Assembly: GCA_905201915.1 (NCBI GenBank)
Contig: CAJKQE010000031.1
Location: 1 to 23,081, forward strand
Direction of reading: 5' to 3'
DNA length: 23,081 bases
From: an uncultured Lachnospiraceae bacterium
Lineage (GTDB): Bacteria > Bacillota > Clostridia > Lachnospirales > Lachnospiraceae
Shown: piece by piece, positions 1 through 7,971 of the stretch
Position numbering within the stretch: position 1 is the first letter of the stretch
Layout of the letters: each line of letters begins with the position of its first letter
Position numbers and translations under genes: made by a program
Notes under the pieces: generated by a model
Database searches by the model: none
Told to the model about the DNA's origin: nothing
The model's input: the letters and a program-made list of their open reading frames with translations, nothing else

Positions 1-131
1 ATTTGACGTACGGAATATATGCAGGAGGCAAAGATGCTGTACCCATGTTTGAAAAAAATGGAGTTTGTCTCTTTGCAGGAAATCTGGTTTTGCATAATGC
101 CATTATGGAACAGTTGGAAACTGAGAAATAA
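1..131 (+). CDS. 3' end of an unrecognised gene (partial)
   Basis: An open frame enters from the left edge and ends at TAA 129-131, leaving about 42 residues. The visible tail reads LTYGIYAGGKDAVPMF near its start and ends LHNAIMEQLETEK. I do not recognise the family. The mix of a Gly-rich turn, hydrophobic strand-like stretches and a charged helical tail is consistent with the C-terminus of a soluble alpha/beta protein, but that is inference. It converges with the antiporter gene on the other strand, and the large hairpin at 155-304 lies between the two stops. Confidence 0.55.
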   Translation, partial: LTYGIYAGGKDAVPMFEKNGVCLFAGNLVLHNAIMEQLETEK

Positions 132-154
132 TTTCTAATAACAAATATTTATAG

Positions 155-304
155 AGAACTTCTGCTTCAAACATCATTTAAAATATCTATACATTTTTAG
201 CGAATTTGTCGAGCACGCTTTGAGATTGTGAGCTCAAAGTGAGCACAGACTGAGCGTAAAATGTATAGATATTTTTGATATACGTTTGAAGCAAAGAGCT
301 TCTT
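155..304. repeat. ~150-bp inverted-repeat element between convergent genes
   Basis: The arms 181-197 and 258-274 are a perfect 17-bp inverted repeat (AAATATCTATACATTTT). Pairing continues outward through GCTTCAAAC (164-172) with GTTTGAAGC (284-292). The ends AGAA and TTCT also match. The centre holds a second hairpin, CTTTGAG 218-224 with CTCAAAG 233-239, plus a direct repeat GAGCAC (211-216 and 241-246). It fills the gap between two convergent stop codons, so it may act as a two-way terminator. Its size and nested structure suggest a REP- or MITE-like intergenic repeat; copy number cannot be judged from one window. Confidence 0.7.
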
Positions 305-305
305 T

Positions 306-1271
306 TTATCTCATAATCAGATACGCCGTATAAGCAATGTAAGAGCAAGTCATCACAGCTCCCATAACTCGTCCGATTTTCTTTCTGAGAAGAATTGGAA
401 TATAGACCAGTATGGAAACAATAGTCAATAAGCCCACATCATACAGATAAGTCTTTGTGACATTCATAGGCAAAATCGTGCTGGATAATCCCAAAATAAG
501 AAATACATTAAAAATATTAGAACCTACCACATTTCCAAGAGCGATGTCACTTTCTCCTTTTCTGGCAGCTACAATAGAAGTAACTAATTCCGGCAGAGAA
601 GTACCTACTGCCACAATGGTAAGACCAATAAGGGCTTCACTAAGACCAAAGGCTCTGGCAATTTCTTTTGCTCCATTTACAGTCATATCTCCACCGATAA
701 TAATACCTGCAAGTCCGACAAGAGAAAGCAGAATGCTTTTTCCCATAGAATATCCAATGACAGTTTCAGCTTCTTGTATACACAGATTTTCAGCTCTGCT
801 TTTCAAAGCATCTTTTACAGCCAGATACATGAAAAATCCAAATCCCACCAGCAATAAAACTCCGTCAAGACGTCCTAAGACCATGCGGGAGTTTCCAGTA
901 AAAAATTGATCCATAATCAGCACATTTAAAAGAAGTGTGGCAGCAATAGACAAAGGATAATCTTTTTTTATCATGCTTGGTTTTACGGACAGAGGGCAAA
1001 TCAGAGCACTCATACCAATAACTACCAGAATGTTAAAAATGTTGGAACCTACTACATTCCCAATGGCAATATCATTACTCCCCTTTACAGCAGCAGTAAT
1101 ACTTACTGCAAGCTCCGGTGCGCTGGTTCCAAATGCTACAATAGTAAGTCCGATAATTAAAGCCGGGATACGCAGACGTCTTGCAATAGAAGAGGCGCCT
1201 TCCACAAACCAGTCTGCGCCTTTTACAAGTAGAAAAAATCCTACTAATAAAAAAATAACAGATTTTAACAT
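306..1271 (-). CDS. Na+/Ca2+ antiporter, CaCA family (YrbG-like)
   Basis: 321-residue polytopic membrane protein of the calcium/cation antiporter superfamily, exchanging Ca2+ for Na+ or H+ at the cytoplasmic membrane. Two homologous halves each carry the family's alpha-repeat: GLTIVAFGTSAPELAVSI with NVVGSNIFNI in the first half, and GLTIVAVGTSLPELVTSI with NVVGSNIFNV in the second. The acidic residue of each PEL motif is the expected ion ligand. The start at 1271 is chosen because GGAGG (1278-1282) lies six bases upstream. The longer in-frame start at 1313 would add 14 basic residues and has no comparable ribosome binding site. It is a single gene, divergent from the ABC-F gene. Family assignment is firm; the transported ion is inferred. 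Confidence 0.9.
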   Translation of the reverse strand: MLKSVIFLLVGFFLLVKGADWFVEGASSIARRLRIPALIIGLTIVAFGTSAPELAVSITAAVKGSNDIAIGNVVGSNIFNILVVIGMSALICPLSVKPSMIKKDYPLSIAATLLLNVLIMDQFFTGNSRMVLGRLDGVLLLVGFGFFMYLAVKDALKSRAENLCIQEAETVIGYSMGKSILLSLVGLAGIIIGGDMTVNGAKEIARAFGLSEALIGLTIVAVGTSLPELVTSIVAARKGESDIALGNVVGSNIFNVFLILGLSSTILPMNVTKTYLYDVGLLTIVSILVYIPILLRKKIGRVMGAVMTCSYIAYTAYLIMR

Positions 1272-1308
1272 AATTTTCCTCCATAATTTTTTCATTTTCC
1301 ACTTTATT

Positions 1309-1337
1309 ACCATATCATTTTATAAAGAAAATAACAA
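1309..1337 (-). promoter_or_regulatory. Candidate promoter of the antiporter gene
   Basis: On the minus strand, TTGTTA (1332-1337) and TATGGT (1309-1314) are 17 bp apart, upstream of the chosen start at 1271. The match to the housekeeping consensus is moderate. Confidence 0.45.
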
Positions 1338-1362
1338 TCTTTTTAAGAAAAATAAAAAGTCA

Positions 1363-1391
1363 TTGTCCCAAAAGGATTTCTTTGTTATAGT
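1363..1391 (+). promoter_or_regulatory. Candidate promoter of the ABC-F gene
   Basis: TTGTCC (1363-1368) and TATAGT (1386-1391) have a 17-bp spacer and lie 35 bp upstream of the ABC-F start. This gives a short leader containing AAAGGAG. Confidence 0.5.
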
Positions 1392-1426
1392 GATTAAGGA
1401 ATAAAGCAAGAAAAAGGAGTGTTCCC

Positions 1427-3214
1427 ATGAACATATTAAATATAGAACATATCAGCAAGATTTACGGAGAAAAAGTGATTTTCGAGGATGCCAGCTTTGG
1501 AGTTCAGGAGGGAGATAAAGTAGGAATTATCGGAATTAACGGTACAGGAAAGTCTACTCTTTTGAAAATGCTGGCGGGAGAGGAAGTTCCCGAGACAGGA
1601 CAGATTATTATGCAGAACAATGTAAGACTTGCCTATTTGCCACAAAATCCGCAGTTTCCGGAAAATGCCACAATTCTTTCTTATATACAGGATTGTGAGG
1701 CAGAGTGGAAAGTGCAGAGTAATCTGACACAGCTTGGAATTACAGAATATGAAAAACAGATTGCAGTGCTCTCAGGAGGTCAGAGAAGAAAAGTAGCATT
1801 GGCAAAAATTTTAGCGCAGGATTTTGACATTCTTTTACTGGACGAGCCAACTAATCACTTAGACGAAGCCATGATTTCATGGCTGGAAGAATATTTAAAG
1901 AGTTTTCGGGGAACGGTTTTGATGGTTACACATGATCGTTATTTTATGGATAAGGTAACGAATCGTATTTTAGAAATTTCTCACGGAAAAATGTACAGTT
2001 ATGAAGCAAATTATTCAAAATTTCTGGAATTAAAGGCAGAAAGAGAAGAAATGGAACTTGCATCAGAGAGAAAACGTCAAAGTGTTCTGCGTATGGAATT
2101 AGAATGGGCAAAAAGAGGCTGCCGTGCAAGAACAACAAAACAGCGTGCCAGACTGGAGAGATTAGAAGCCCTGAAAAATACAGCAGCTCCTGTGGGAGAC
2201 CAGAGTGTGGAATTAGAGTCTGTAGAAACACGTATGGGGAAAAAGACCATTGAATTAAAGCACGTTTCTAAGAAATACGGTAATCAGGTTTTGGTAGAAG
2301 ATTTCAATTATATTTTATTGAAAAACCAAAAACTGGGTATTATCGGTCCAAATGGATGCGGAAAATCTACACTAATGAAATTGATGGCAGGACTGGTAGA
2401 GCCCGATAGTGGAACAGTAGAAATGGGAGAAACCATTAAAATCGGATATTTTGCTCAGGAAGAGCAGGAAATGGATGAACGTCAGAGGGTTATTGATTAT
2501 GTGAAAGATATTGCAGAATACATTAACACAAAAGACGGAAAAATCAGCGCATCTCAGATGTTGGAACGTTTTTTGTTTACTCCTGATATGCAGTATGCTC
2601 CTATTGGAAAACTGTCCGGTGGAGAGAAAAGGCGTTTATATCTTCTGGGTGTTCTTTCCAGTGAAATTAATGTGTTGCTTTTAGATGAGCCGGGAAATAA
2701 TCTGGACATTCCTACACTTACGATTCTGGAAGATTATTTGAATTCTTTTGCCGGAATTGTAGTGACGGTTTCCCATGACCGTTATTTTCTGGATAACGTA
2801 GTAGACCGAATTTTTGAATTCACAGGAAATGGGAAACTTCAGCAGTATGAAGGGGGATATACAGATTATCTGGAAGCAAAAGCAAGAAGAAATGATAGTG
2901 TAAAACAGCCTGTTCAGACAGAGAAAAAAGAAGAAAAGAAAACTTCAGCACAAACATGGAAGCAAAATCGTACAGTAAAATTAAAATTTACTTTTAAAGA
3001 ACAGAAGGAATTTGAAACGATTGATGATGATATTGCAAAGCTGGAAGAAAAACTGGAAAAATTGGAACAGGAAATTATGAAAAATGCAACAAATTCCGGA
3101 AAGTTAAACGAATTGACTTCAGAAAAGGAAGAGGCAGAAGCACTTCTGGAAGAGAAAATGGATCGTTGGGTTTATTTGAATGATTTAGCGGAAAAGATAG
3201 CGGCACAGTCCTAA
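1427..3214 (+). CDS. ABC-F family ATPase, Uup/YfmR type
   Basis: 595-residue soluble protein with two fused ABC ATPase domains and no membrane segments, typical of ABC-F proteins that act on ribosomes. Domain 1 has Walker A GINGTGKST at 36-44, signature LSGGQ at 115-119 and DEPTNHLD at 139-146. The basic inter-domain linker (about 205-250, with RARTTKQRARLERLEAL) matches the Uup branch. Domain 2 has Walker A GPNGCGKST at 307-315, LSGGE at 396-400 and DEPGNNLD at 420-427. Residues about 525-595 form the charged coiled-coil C-terminal domain also seen in Uup. Uup/YfmR members help resolve stalled elongation, including at proline runs, and some ABC-F proteins give antibiotic protection. The Uup-like linker and tail favour a housekeeping role. 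AAAGGAG precedes the ATG. The second Walker B region differs from the usual DEPTN(H/D)LD. Confidence 0.9.
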   Translation: MNILNIEHISKIYGEKVIFEDASFGVQEGDKVGIIGINGTGKSTLLKMLAGEEVPETGQIIMQNNVRLAYLPQNPQFPENATILSYIQDCEAEWKVQSNLTQLGITEYEKQIAVLSGGQRRKVALAKILAQDFDILLLDEPTNHLDEAMISWLEEYLKSFRGTVLMVTHDRYFMDKVTNRILEISHGKMYSYEANYSKFLELKAEREEMELASERKRQSVLRMELEWAKRGCRARTTKQRARLERLEALKNTAAPVGDQSVELESVETRMGKKTIELKHVSKKYGNQVLVEDFNYILLKNQKLGIIGPNGCGKSTLMKLMAGLVEPDSGTVEMGETIKIGYFAQEEQEMDERQRVIDYVKDIAEYINTKDGKISASQMLERFLFTPDMQYAPIGKLSGGEKRRLYLLGVLSSEINVLLLDEPGNNLDIPTLTILEDYLNSFAGIVVTVSHDRYFLDNVVDRIFEFTGNGKLQQYEGGYTDYLEAKARRNDSVKQPVQTEKKEEKKTSAQTWKQNRTVKLKFTFKEQKEFETIDDDIAKLEEKLEKLEQEIMKNATNSGKLNELTSEKEEAEALLEEKMDRWVYLNDLAEKIAAQS

Positions 3215-3227
3215 GGGCGTGCCGCTA
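3198..3227. terminator. Hairpin between convergent ABC-F and AIM24 genes
   Basis: TAGCGGCAC (3198-3206) pairs perfectly with GTGCCGCTA (3219-3227). The ABC-F stop codon lies in the 12-nt loop. The plus strand has only a short A/T tract after it. Read on the minus strand it is followed by TCTTTT, so it fits better as the terminator of the minus-strand operon. Confidence 0.6.
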
Positions 3228-3238
3228 AAATAATAGGA

Positions 3239-4045
3239 TTAATCTTCATCATCCGGAATGCTCAGTGCAGAAGGAGGAGTGATGGTTTTCTGAACAGGCG
3301 CTAAAAGTACTTTTCCGGTACCACGGTATACATTTACCAGTCCTTCACCTGATGCAGCAGAACCAATCAGGCTCTTTCCGGAGCGCTCCACAGTAAAGTC
3401 AAGGCTTCCGCTCCATGCAACAGCCATATTTCCGTCAACTTTTAATACATCATTATCTAAAGTAATGGTAATTAATTCTTCTTTGGGACATGGAGTTTCC
3501 AGACATACAACACCATTGCCTCTTAATCCCAGATTGAACAAACCTTCATTGCCGAATACAGCAGAAGAAATATTCGAGCGCATAACTGCCTTATGTTTTA
3601 ATTCTGCATCACAGGCAAGAAACAATCCGTCATCCAGAACAACAGAACCATTCCAGTCTTCTACATCTAATAAAATCAGATGCTTGTAGGTGGGTTCTAA
3701 TACAAGCACCCCATCGCCTGTATATTCCGGTTTAATTGTACCTTCTCCTGTCATTTTACCGCGAACTGCTTTTCCGAAAAAGTCACCCACACCTTTTAAA
3801 CCTGTAGTAGCATTGACATTTCCCACAGTCCACTGCATAGCGCCGGACTGTAAAGTGACATTGGCTTTGCTTAAGTCACATACTACTTGGCGCTTACGCA
3901 CATTCATTGCATGGCAAAAATAGGCTTTCTCTGCATCTGAAGGAGAAACGCTTAAATCTCGCATATATTCAATAATGGTAAAAGGACCGGCGGAATCTAA
4001 AATTCTTACATCGTCATTGTCTGTAAAATTAGAAATTTTGAACAT
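3239..4045 (-). CDS. AIM24 family protein (DUF124)
   Basis: 268-residue beta-rich protein of the AIM24/DUF124 family. Recognisable features are the QSGAMQWTVGNV segment near residue 70, the following GVGDFFGKAVRG stretch, and the Gly-rich repeating strands of the second half, such as GLFNLGLRGNGVVCLE. Bacterial members have no settled biochemical role; the name comes from a yeast mitochondrial protein affecting inner-membrane organisation. There is no signal peptide or membrane helix. The start has an excellent AGGAGGGG (4051-4058) five bases upstream. It lies 21 bp downstream of the phosphofructokinase stop and is almost certainly co-transcribed with it. The C-terminus ends in an acidic DDED tail. 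Confidence 0.85.
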   Translation of the reverse strand: MFKISNFTDNDDVRILDSAGPFTIIEYMRDLSVSPSDAEKAYFCHAMNVRKRQVVCDLSKANVTLQSGAMQWTVGNVNATTGLKGVGDFFGKAVRGKMTGEGTIKPEYTGDGVLVLEPTYKHLILLDVEDWNGSVVLDDGLFLACDAELKHKAVMRSNISSAVFGNEGLFNLGLRGNGVVCLETPCPKEELITITLDNDVLKVDGNMAVAWSGSLDFTVERSGKSLIGSAASGEGLVNVYRGTGKVLLAPVQKTITPPSALSIPDDED

Positions 4046-4066
4046 AAAAACCCCTCCTATAAAGAA

Positions 4067-5290
4067 TTATTTTCTGGATAGAAAATCAGGCAGTCCGTCT
4101 GTGCCCAGAGGAATTTCTACAGCGCCCTGAATAAGAGGAAGGGCATAAGTAAGAAATGCATCTGTTACATCAGAACCATCTTTGGAAATCCATTCCAGAG
4201 GAACTGTTTTTTCCTGATTACAAATCAAATTTACATCTTCAAGGCCAAGTGTTATGCGATAAGGTAAATCAGAAGTTCTAATATAAGAAACCATCTTTCC
4301 GGTAGCACCCTTTAAAGCTTCACGTACACCGAATTGTCCTGCTAAAACAGCTTCTTTCTGGTCTGTGGCTGACATCATGGAAGCTGAACAACGTTGACTT
4401 ACATTTAATTCTACAGAACGTGCTTTTACACCCAGACGGTTACGAACGAGATTTTCCAGATATTTTCCGCAGCCTGCCAGCATTTTGTGACCAAATGTAT
4501 CTGTACCTACGGAATTATCATATTCACAGATGAAAGTTCCGTCTTTATCATGAATACCTTCAGAAACACAAACAATGACATTTGGATTTTTTTCAAAGCA
4601 GTTGTTTACTTTTTCAAGAAAAGCTTCTTCATCAAAAGCAGTTTCCGGCAGATATATAAGCAGAGGATTGTCTCCTACGCTTTTTCTTGCCAAAGCGCTT
4701 GCTGCAGTGAGCCAGCCGGCATGACGTCCCATAATCTCAACAATAGTAACAGATTTTGTTTCGTACACATTGGCATCAATGACAATTTCTCTTACAGTAG
4801 AAGCAACATATCTGGCAGCGCTGCCAAAGCCGGGAGTATGGTCTGTCATAACCAAATCGTTATCAATGGTTTTTGGTTCGCCGATTACACAAATGTCACT
4901 GTTGATTTTTTCGGCATAACGGGACAACTTGCTGACGGTATCCATAGAGTCATTTCCGCCGATATAGAAGAAATAGCCAATGTTTAATTCTTTGAATTTC
5001 TGAAAAAGAACAGGATAAACAGGGTCGTCCAAGTCTTCAGGCAGTTTGTAGCGGCAGGAACCCAGATAGGCTCCGGGAGTGGTTTTTAATTTTTCTAAAT
5101 CATTGGAAAAGAGTGTTTCTTCAAAATCCAAAACCGTTCCTCGTAAAAAGCCTTCGATGCCATTTACCATACCGTATACCTTGCCGATAGAAGGCTGGGA
5201 AAGTGCTTCTGAAACAACGCCGTATAAACTACTGTTAATGACTGCGGTAGGACCTCCGGATTGTCCAACAATTAAATTTTTTATTTCCAT
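4067..5290 (-). CDS. 6-phosphofructokinase, probably pyrophosphate-dependent
   Basis: 407-residue phosphofructokinase-family enzyme forming fructose 1,6-bisphosphate in glycolysis. The N-terminus has GQSGGPTAVIN (9-19). The phosphoryl-donor loop is GGNDS (111-115), with Asp114 where ATP-dependent enzymes have Gly. The catalytic motif is PKTIDND (139-145), with Lys140 where ATP enzymes have Gly and Asp143 as the catalytic base. Asp and Lys at these two sites are the established marks of pyrophosphate specificity. MGRHAGW follows further on. The start at 5290 gives the normal family N-terminus; a longer frame to 5338 adds an atypical hydrophobic stretch. No good ribosome binding site is present: AGGAA lies 13 nt away, and TATAAT lies 7 nt upstream of the ATG. 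It is first in an operon with the AIM24 gene and divergent from aldolase. Confidence 0.9.
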   Translation of the reverse strand: MEIKNLIVGQSGGPTAVINSSLYGVVSEALSQPSIGKVYGMVNGIEGFLRGTVLDFEETLFSNDLEKLKTTPGAYLGSCRYKLPEDLDDPVYPVLFQKFKELNIGYFFYIGGNDSMDTVSKLSRYAEKINSDICVIGEPKTIDNDLVMTDHTPGFGSAARYVASTVREIVIDANVYETKSVTIVEIMGRHAGWLTAASALARKSVGDNPLLIYLPETAFDEEAFLEKVNNCFEKNPNVIVCVSEGIHDKDGTFICEYDNSVGTDTFGHKMLAGCGKYLENLVRNRLGVKARSVELNVSQRCSASMMSATDQKEAVLAGQFGVREALKGATGKMVSYIRTSDLPYRITLGLEDVNLICNQEKTVPLEWISKDGSDVTDAFLTYALPLIQGAVEIPLGTDGLPDFLSRK

Positions 5291-5297
5291 AGTGATG

Positions 5298-5303
5298 ATT
5301 ATA
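5298..5303 (-). promoter_or_regulatory. Perfect -10 box 7 nt upstream of the phosphofructokinase ATG
   Basis: On the minus strand TATAAT is followed by seven bases and then the ATG at 5290. If used, transcription would begin at or next to the start codon. The -35 region 17 bp upstream (TTTTTA) is a poor match. Confidence 0.4.
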
Positions 5304-5367
5304 TTCCTGTTAAATATTCTTAAAAATAAGTATATCATGAAACAGGATAAATTGCATTAAGAAATAC

Positions 5368-5395
5368 TTGCCTGAAAATGAAAATGTGTTATAAT
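5368..5395 (+). promoter_or_regulatory. Promoter of fba
   Basis: TTGCCT (5368-5373), a 16-bp spacer and TATAAT (5390-5395), with TGT directly before the -10 (extended -10). It is about 50 bp upstream of the aldolase start and is one of the strongest-looking promoters in the window. Confidence 0.7.
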
Positions 5396-5444
5396 GGTTT
5401 TAGGTTTTAGACCCAATAAAAAAAATAAACGGAGGTCATTGAAT

Positions 5445-6314
5445 ATGTTAGTATCAGCAGCAGAAATGTTAAAAAAAGCAAAAGCAGGACATTATGCAGT
5501 AGGTCAGTTTAATATCAATAACATGGAGTGGACAAAAGCAGCGCTTTTAACTGCAGAAGAATGTAAATCCCCAATTATTCTGGGTGTTTCTGAAGGTGCA
5601 GGAAAATATATGTGTGGATTTAAAACAGTTGCAGACATGGTAAAAGCTATGATTGATGAATTAAACATCACAGTTCCGGTTGCTCTGCACTTAGATCATG
5701 GTACATACGATGGATGCTATAAATGTATTAAAGCAGGATTTTCTTCTATTATGTTTGATGGTTCCCACTACCCAATCGAAGAAAACGTTGAAAAAACAAA
5801 AGAATTAGCAGGTGTTTGTAAAGGTCTTGGACTGTCCTTAGAAGCAGAAGTTGGTTCTATCGGTGGAGAAGAAGATGGCGTTGTAGGTATGGGCGAATGT
5901 GCAGATCCTGAAGAATGCAAAATGATTGCAGACTTAGGCGTTGATATGCTTGCAGCAGGTATCGGTAACATTCATGGAAAATATCCTGAAAACTGGGCAG
6001 GACTTAGCTTTGATGTTCTGGACAACATCCAGAAATTAACAGGAGAAATGCCATTAGTTCTTCACGGCGGTACAGGTATTCCAGCAGATATGATTAAGAA
6101 AGCCATTGATTTAGGCGTATCTAAAATCAATGTAAACACAGAATGTCAGTTAGCTTTCGCAGCAGCTACACGTGAATACATCGAAGCTGGAAAAGATAAT
6201 GAAGGAAAAGGATACGATCCACGTAAATTATTAAAACCGGGATTTGATGCTATCTGCGATACAATTAAAGAAAAAATGGAACTCTTTGGTTCTGTTGGAA
6301 AAGCTTTCGAATAA
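5445..6314 (+). CDS. fba: Fructose-bisphosphate aldolase, class II
   Basis: 289-residue zinc-dependent aldolase that splits fructose 1,6-bisphosphate into glyceraldehyde 3-phosphate and dihydroxyacetone phosphate. LHLDHG (81-86) carries the catalytic Asp84 and zinc ligand His85. EAEVGSIGGEEDG is the characteristic Glu-Gly loop, GNIHGKYP supplies another metal-binding His, and LVLHGGTGI the third. NVNTECQLAF near residue 230 is the phosphate-binding region. The start at 5445 has GGAGG (5431-5435) at 9 nt; the upstream in-frame codons back to 5394 overlap the promoter. The codons used look highly expressed compared with neighbours. It stands alone between a strong promoter and a strong terminator, opposite the phosphofructokinase gene. 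Confidence 0.95.
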   Translation: MLVSAAEMLKKAKAGHYAVGQFNINNMEWTKAALLTAEECKSPIILGVSEGAGKYMCGFKTVADMVKAMIDELNITVPVALHLDHGTYDGCYKCIKAGFSSIMFDGSHYPIEENVEKTKELAGVCKGLGLSLEAEVGSIGGEEDGVVGMGECADPEECKMIADLGVDMLAAGIGNIHGKYPENWAGLSFDVLDNIQKLTGEMPLVLHGGTGIPADMIKKAIDLGVSKINVNTECQLAFAAATREYIEAGKDNEGKGYDPRKLLKPGFDAICDTIKEKMELFGSVGKAFE

Positions 6315-6333
6315 GATAAAATATCAGGATGGG

Positions 6334-6386
6334 GCTGTCACTTTAAACATTATTTAGAATGTTTAAAGCGACAGCTTTGTTTTTTT
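6334..6386 (+). terminator. Strong rho-independent terminator after fba
   Basis: A long stem pairs GCTGTC..CTTTAAACATT (6334-6352) with AATGTTTAAAG..GACAGC (6359-6375), with one opposed mismatch. It is followed by TTTGTTTTTTT. Confidence 0.9.
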
Positions 6387-6441
6387 CATAGGAGAATGAT
6401 TTGGGGCATAGGCTTTATGAAGAAAGAAAAAGGAACGAGCA

Positions 6442-7788
6442 ATGTCAAATTTTATTCATTCTCTTCAGAAATTCGTATGGGGACCTGGAATGCTGGTATT
6501 TTTTCTGGGAGCAGGTATCTGGTTTACCATACAATCAGGATTTTTTCAGATTACAAAGATACATATATGGCTGGGGAATACCATTGGTGTATTAAAAAAA
6601 GGAAAAACAAGAAATAAGTCTAAAGAAAGTAACTCTGTAACACAATTTCAATCTTTTTGCACAGCTCTTGCAGCTACGCTGGGAACAGGAAATATAACAG
6701 GCGTTGCAACTGCACTGATGTTTGGAGGACCGGGAGCTATTTTCTGGATGTGGGTATCTGCCTTTTTTGGAATGATGACAACCTATGCAGAAAATTTTCT
6801 GGGAATAAAATACCGCTATAAAGATGAGAAAGGGCAATGGAAAGGTGGAGCCATGGTCTATATGGAGAGAGGTCTTGGGTGTAAGCCTTTGGCAGTTACT
6901 TTTGCAGTCTGTTGTTTAGGAGCATCTTTTGGCATGGGAAATATGGTACAGGGCAATTCTATGGCAGTTGGACTTGAGAAAGCTTTTCATGTGCCTGCAT
7001 TTATTTCAGGAAGTATTTGTATGATTGCAGTGGCAGCAGTTTTAACCGGAGGAATGAAACGGATTGCGACCTTTACAGAGAAATTGGTTCCTATTATGGC
7101 TGCTGTTTATTTCGTAGGAGCTATAGTTGTATTGCTTTTTTACAGAGACAGAATTACAGGAGCAATCGATTTGATTTTTCAAGGGGCTTTTCATACTTCT
7201 TCTGCAGTGGGAGGAGTGGCGGGATACAGTGTAAAACAGGCTTTGCGTATGGGAATTGCAAGAGGGATTTTTTCTAATGAGGCAGGTCTTGGTTCTTCTG
7301 TTATGGCTCATGCCCACTCTGATGTAGATGATCCACAAATTCAGGGGATGTGGGGGATTTTAGAAGTATTCATTGACACAATTCTGGTTTGTACGATTAC
7401 TGCTCTTGTAATATTAGTGAGTGAAGTGCCGTATCAGCAGACAGTTGCTATGGATGGAACAACTCTTACAGGAATGGCATTTGAATCTGTTATTCCATGG
7501 GGAAAAGAGTTTCTGGCAGGCGCTACAGCACTCTTTGCCTTTGCTACTATGATTGGCTGGTTTTACTTTGGTTCTCAGACAGCTGATTATCTGGCAGGAG
7601 AAAAGGGTGTAAAAGTATATCGTTTGTGTTATATTTTAATTACTTTGCCGGGATGTATGAGTGCACCTACTATAATTTGGGAACTTTCAGATGCTTTAAA
7701 TGGAATGATGGCAATTCCAAACCTTTTGACTCTTTTTTTTCTAGGAAGAGAAGTAGAGTATAAAAGAAAAAAGGAAAAATTGGGCTGA
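6442..7788 (+). CDS. Sodium:alanine/glycine symporter, AGCS family
   Basis: 448-residue multi-spanning membrane protein of the alanine-or-glycine:cation symporter family, importing small neutral amino acids with Na+. The family signature region is visible at about 75-105: ALAATLGTGNITGVATALM followed by GGPGAIFWMW. EAGLGSSVMAHAHS in the middle is the second conserved AGCS segment. The N-terminus starts with a hydrophobic helix after WGPGMLVF. The start is set by AGGAAC upstream; there is little other choice because the signature begins early. It follows the fba terminator by about 55 bp, and I see no clear promoter or glycine-riboswitch fold in that short gap. Whether alanine or glycine is preferred cannot be told. 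Confidence 0.92.
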   Translation: MSNFIHSLQKFVWGPGMLVFFLGAGIWFTIQSGFFQITKIHIWLGNTIGVLKKGKTRNKSKESNSVTQFQSFCTALAATLGTGNITGVATALMFGGPGAIFWMWVSAFFGMMTTYAENFLGIKYRYKDEKGQWKGGAMVYMERGLGCKPLAVTFAVCCLGASFGMGNMVQGNSMAVGLEKAFHVPAFISGSICMIAVAAVLTGGMKRIATFTEKLVPIMAAVYFVGAIVVLLFYRDRITGAIDLIFQGAFHTSSAVGGVAGYSVKQALRMGIARGIFSNEAGLGSSVMAHAHSDVDDPQIQGMWGILEVFIDTILVCTITALVILVSEVPYQQTVAMDGTTLTGMAFESVIPWGKEFLAGATALFAFATMIGWFYFGSQTADYLAGEKGVKVYRLCYILITLPGCMSAPTIIWELSDALNGMMAIPNLLTLFFLGREVEYKRKKEKLG

Positions 7789-7971
7789 TTATATAAAAAA
7801 AGAATATGATGATATAAAAGATTGGTAAAATGCCTAAAATACTTTTTGCGTTTTATAATTTATTGTTGATTTGGTGAGATACTCATGATAAACTAAAAAG
7901 TAAGCAAAACATTTTTACTAGAAGAGTATTCAATTTTGGAAATGGATACAGTGATACTGGAGGAGAAGAAA
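7789..7971 (+). promoter_or_regulatory. Intergenic leader with candidate promoter for the wall hydrolase
   Basis: TTGATT (7866-7871), a 17-bp spacer and TAAACT (7889-7894) form a plausible promoter. A TATAAT near 7853 lacks a good -35. No clear terminator follows the symporter gene. Confidence 0.35.

Noticed and set aside
6376..6441. Glycine riboswitch ahead of the AGCS symporter
   Set aside because: The gap is about 55 nt after the terminator, much shorter than a glycine riboswitch, and no conserved core is visible.
6396..6617. Small open frame overlapping the start of the symporter gene
   Set aside because: It overlaps the AGCS coding sequence in another frame, and its product is not protein-like; the symporter has the family signature.
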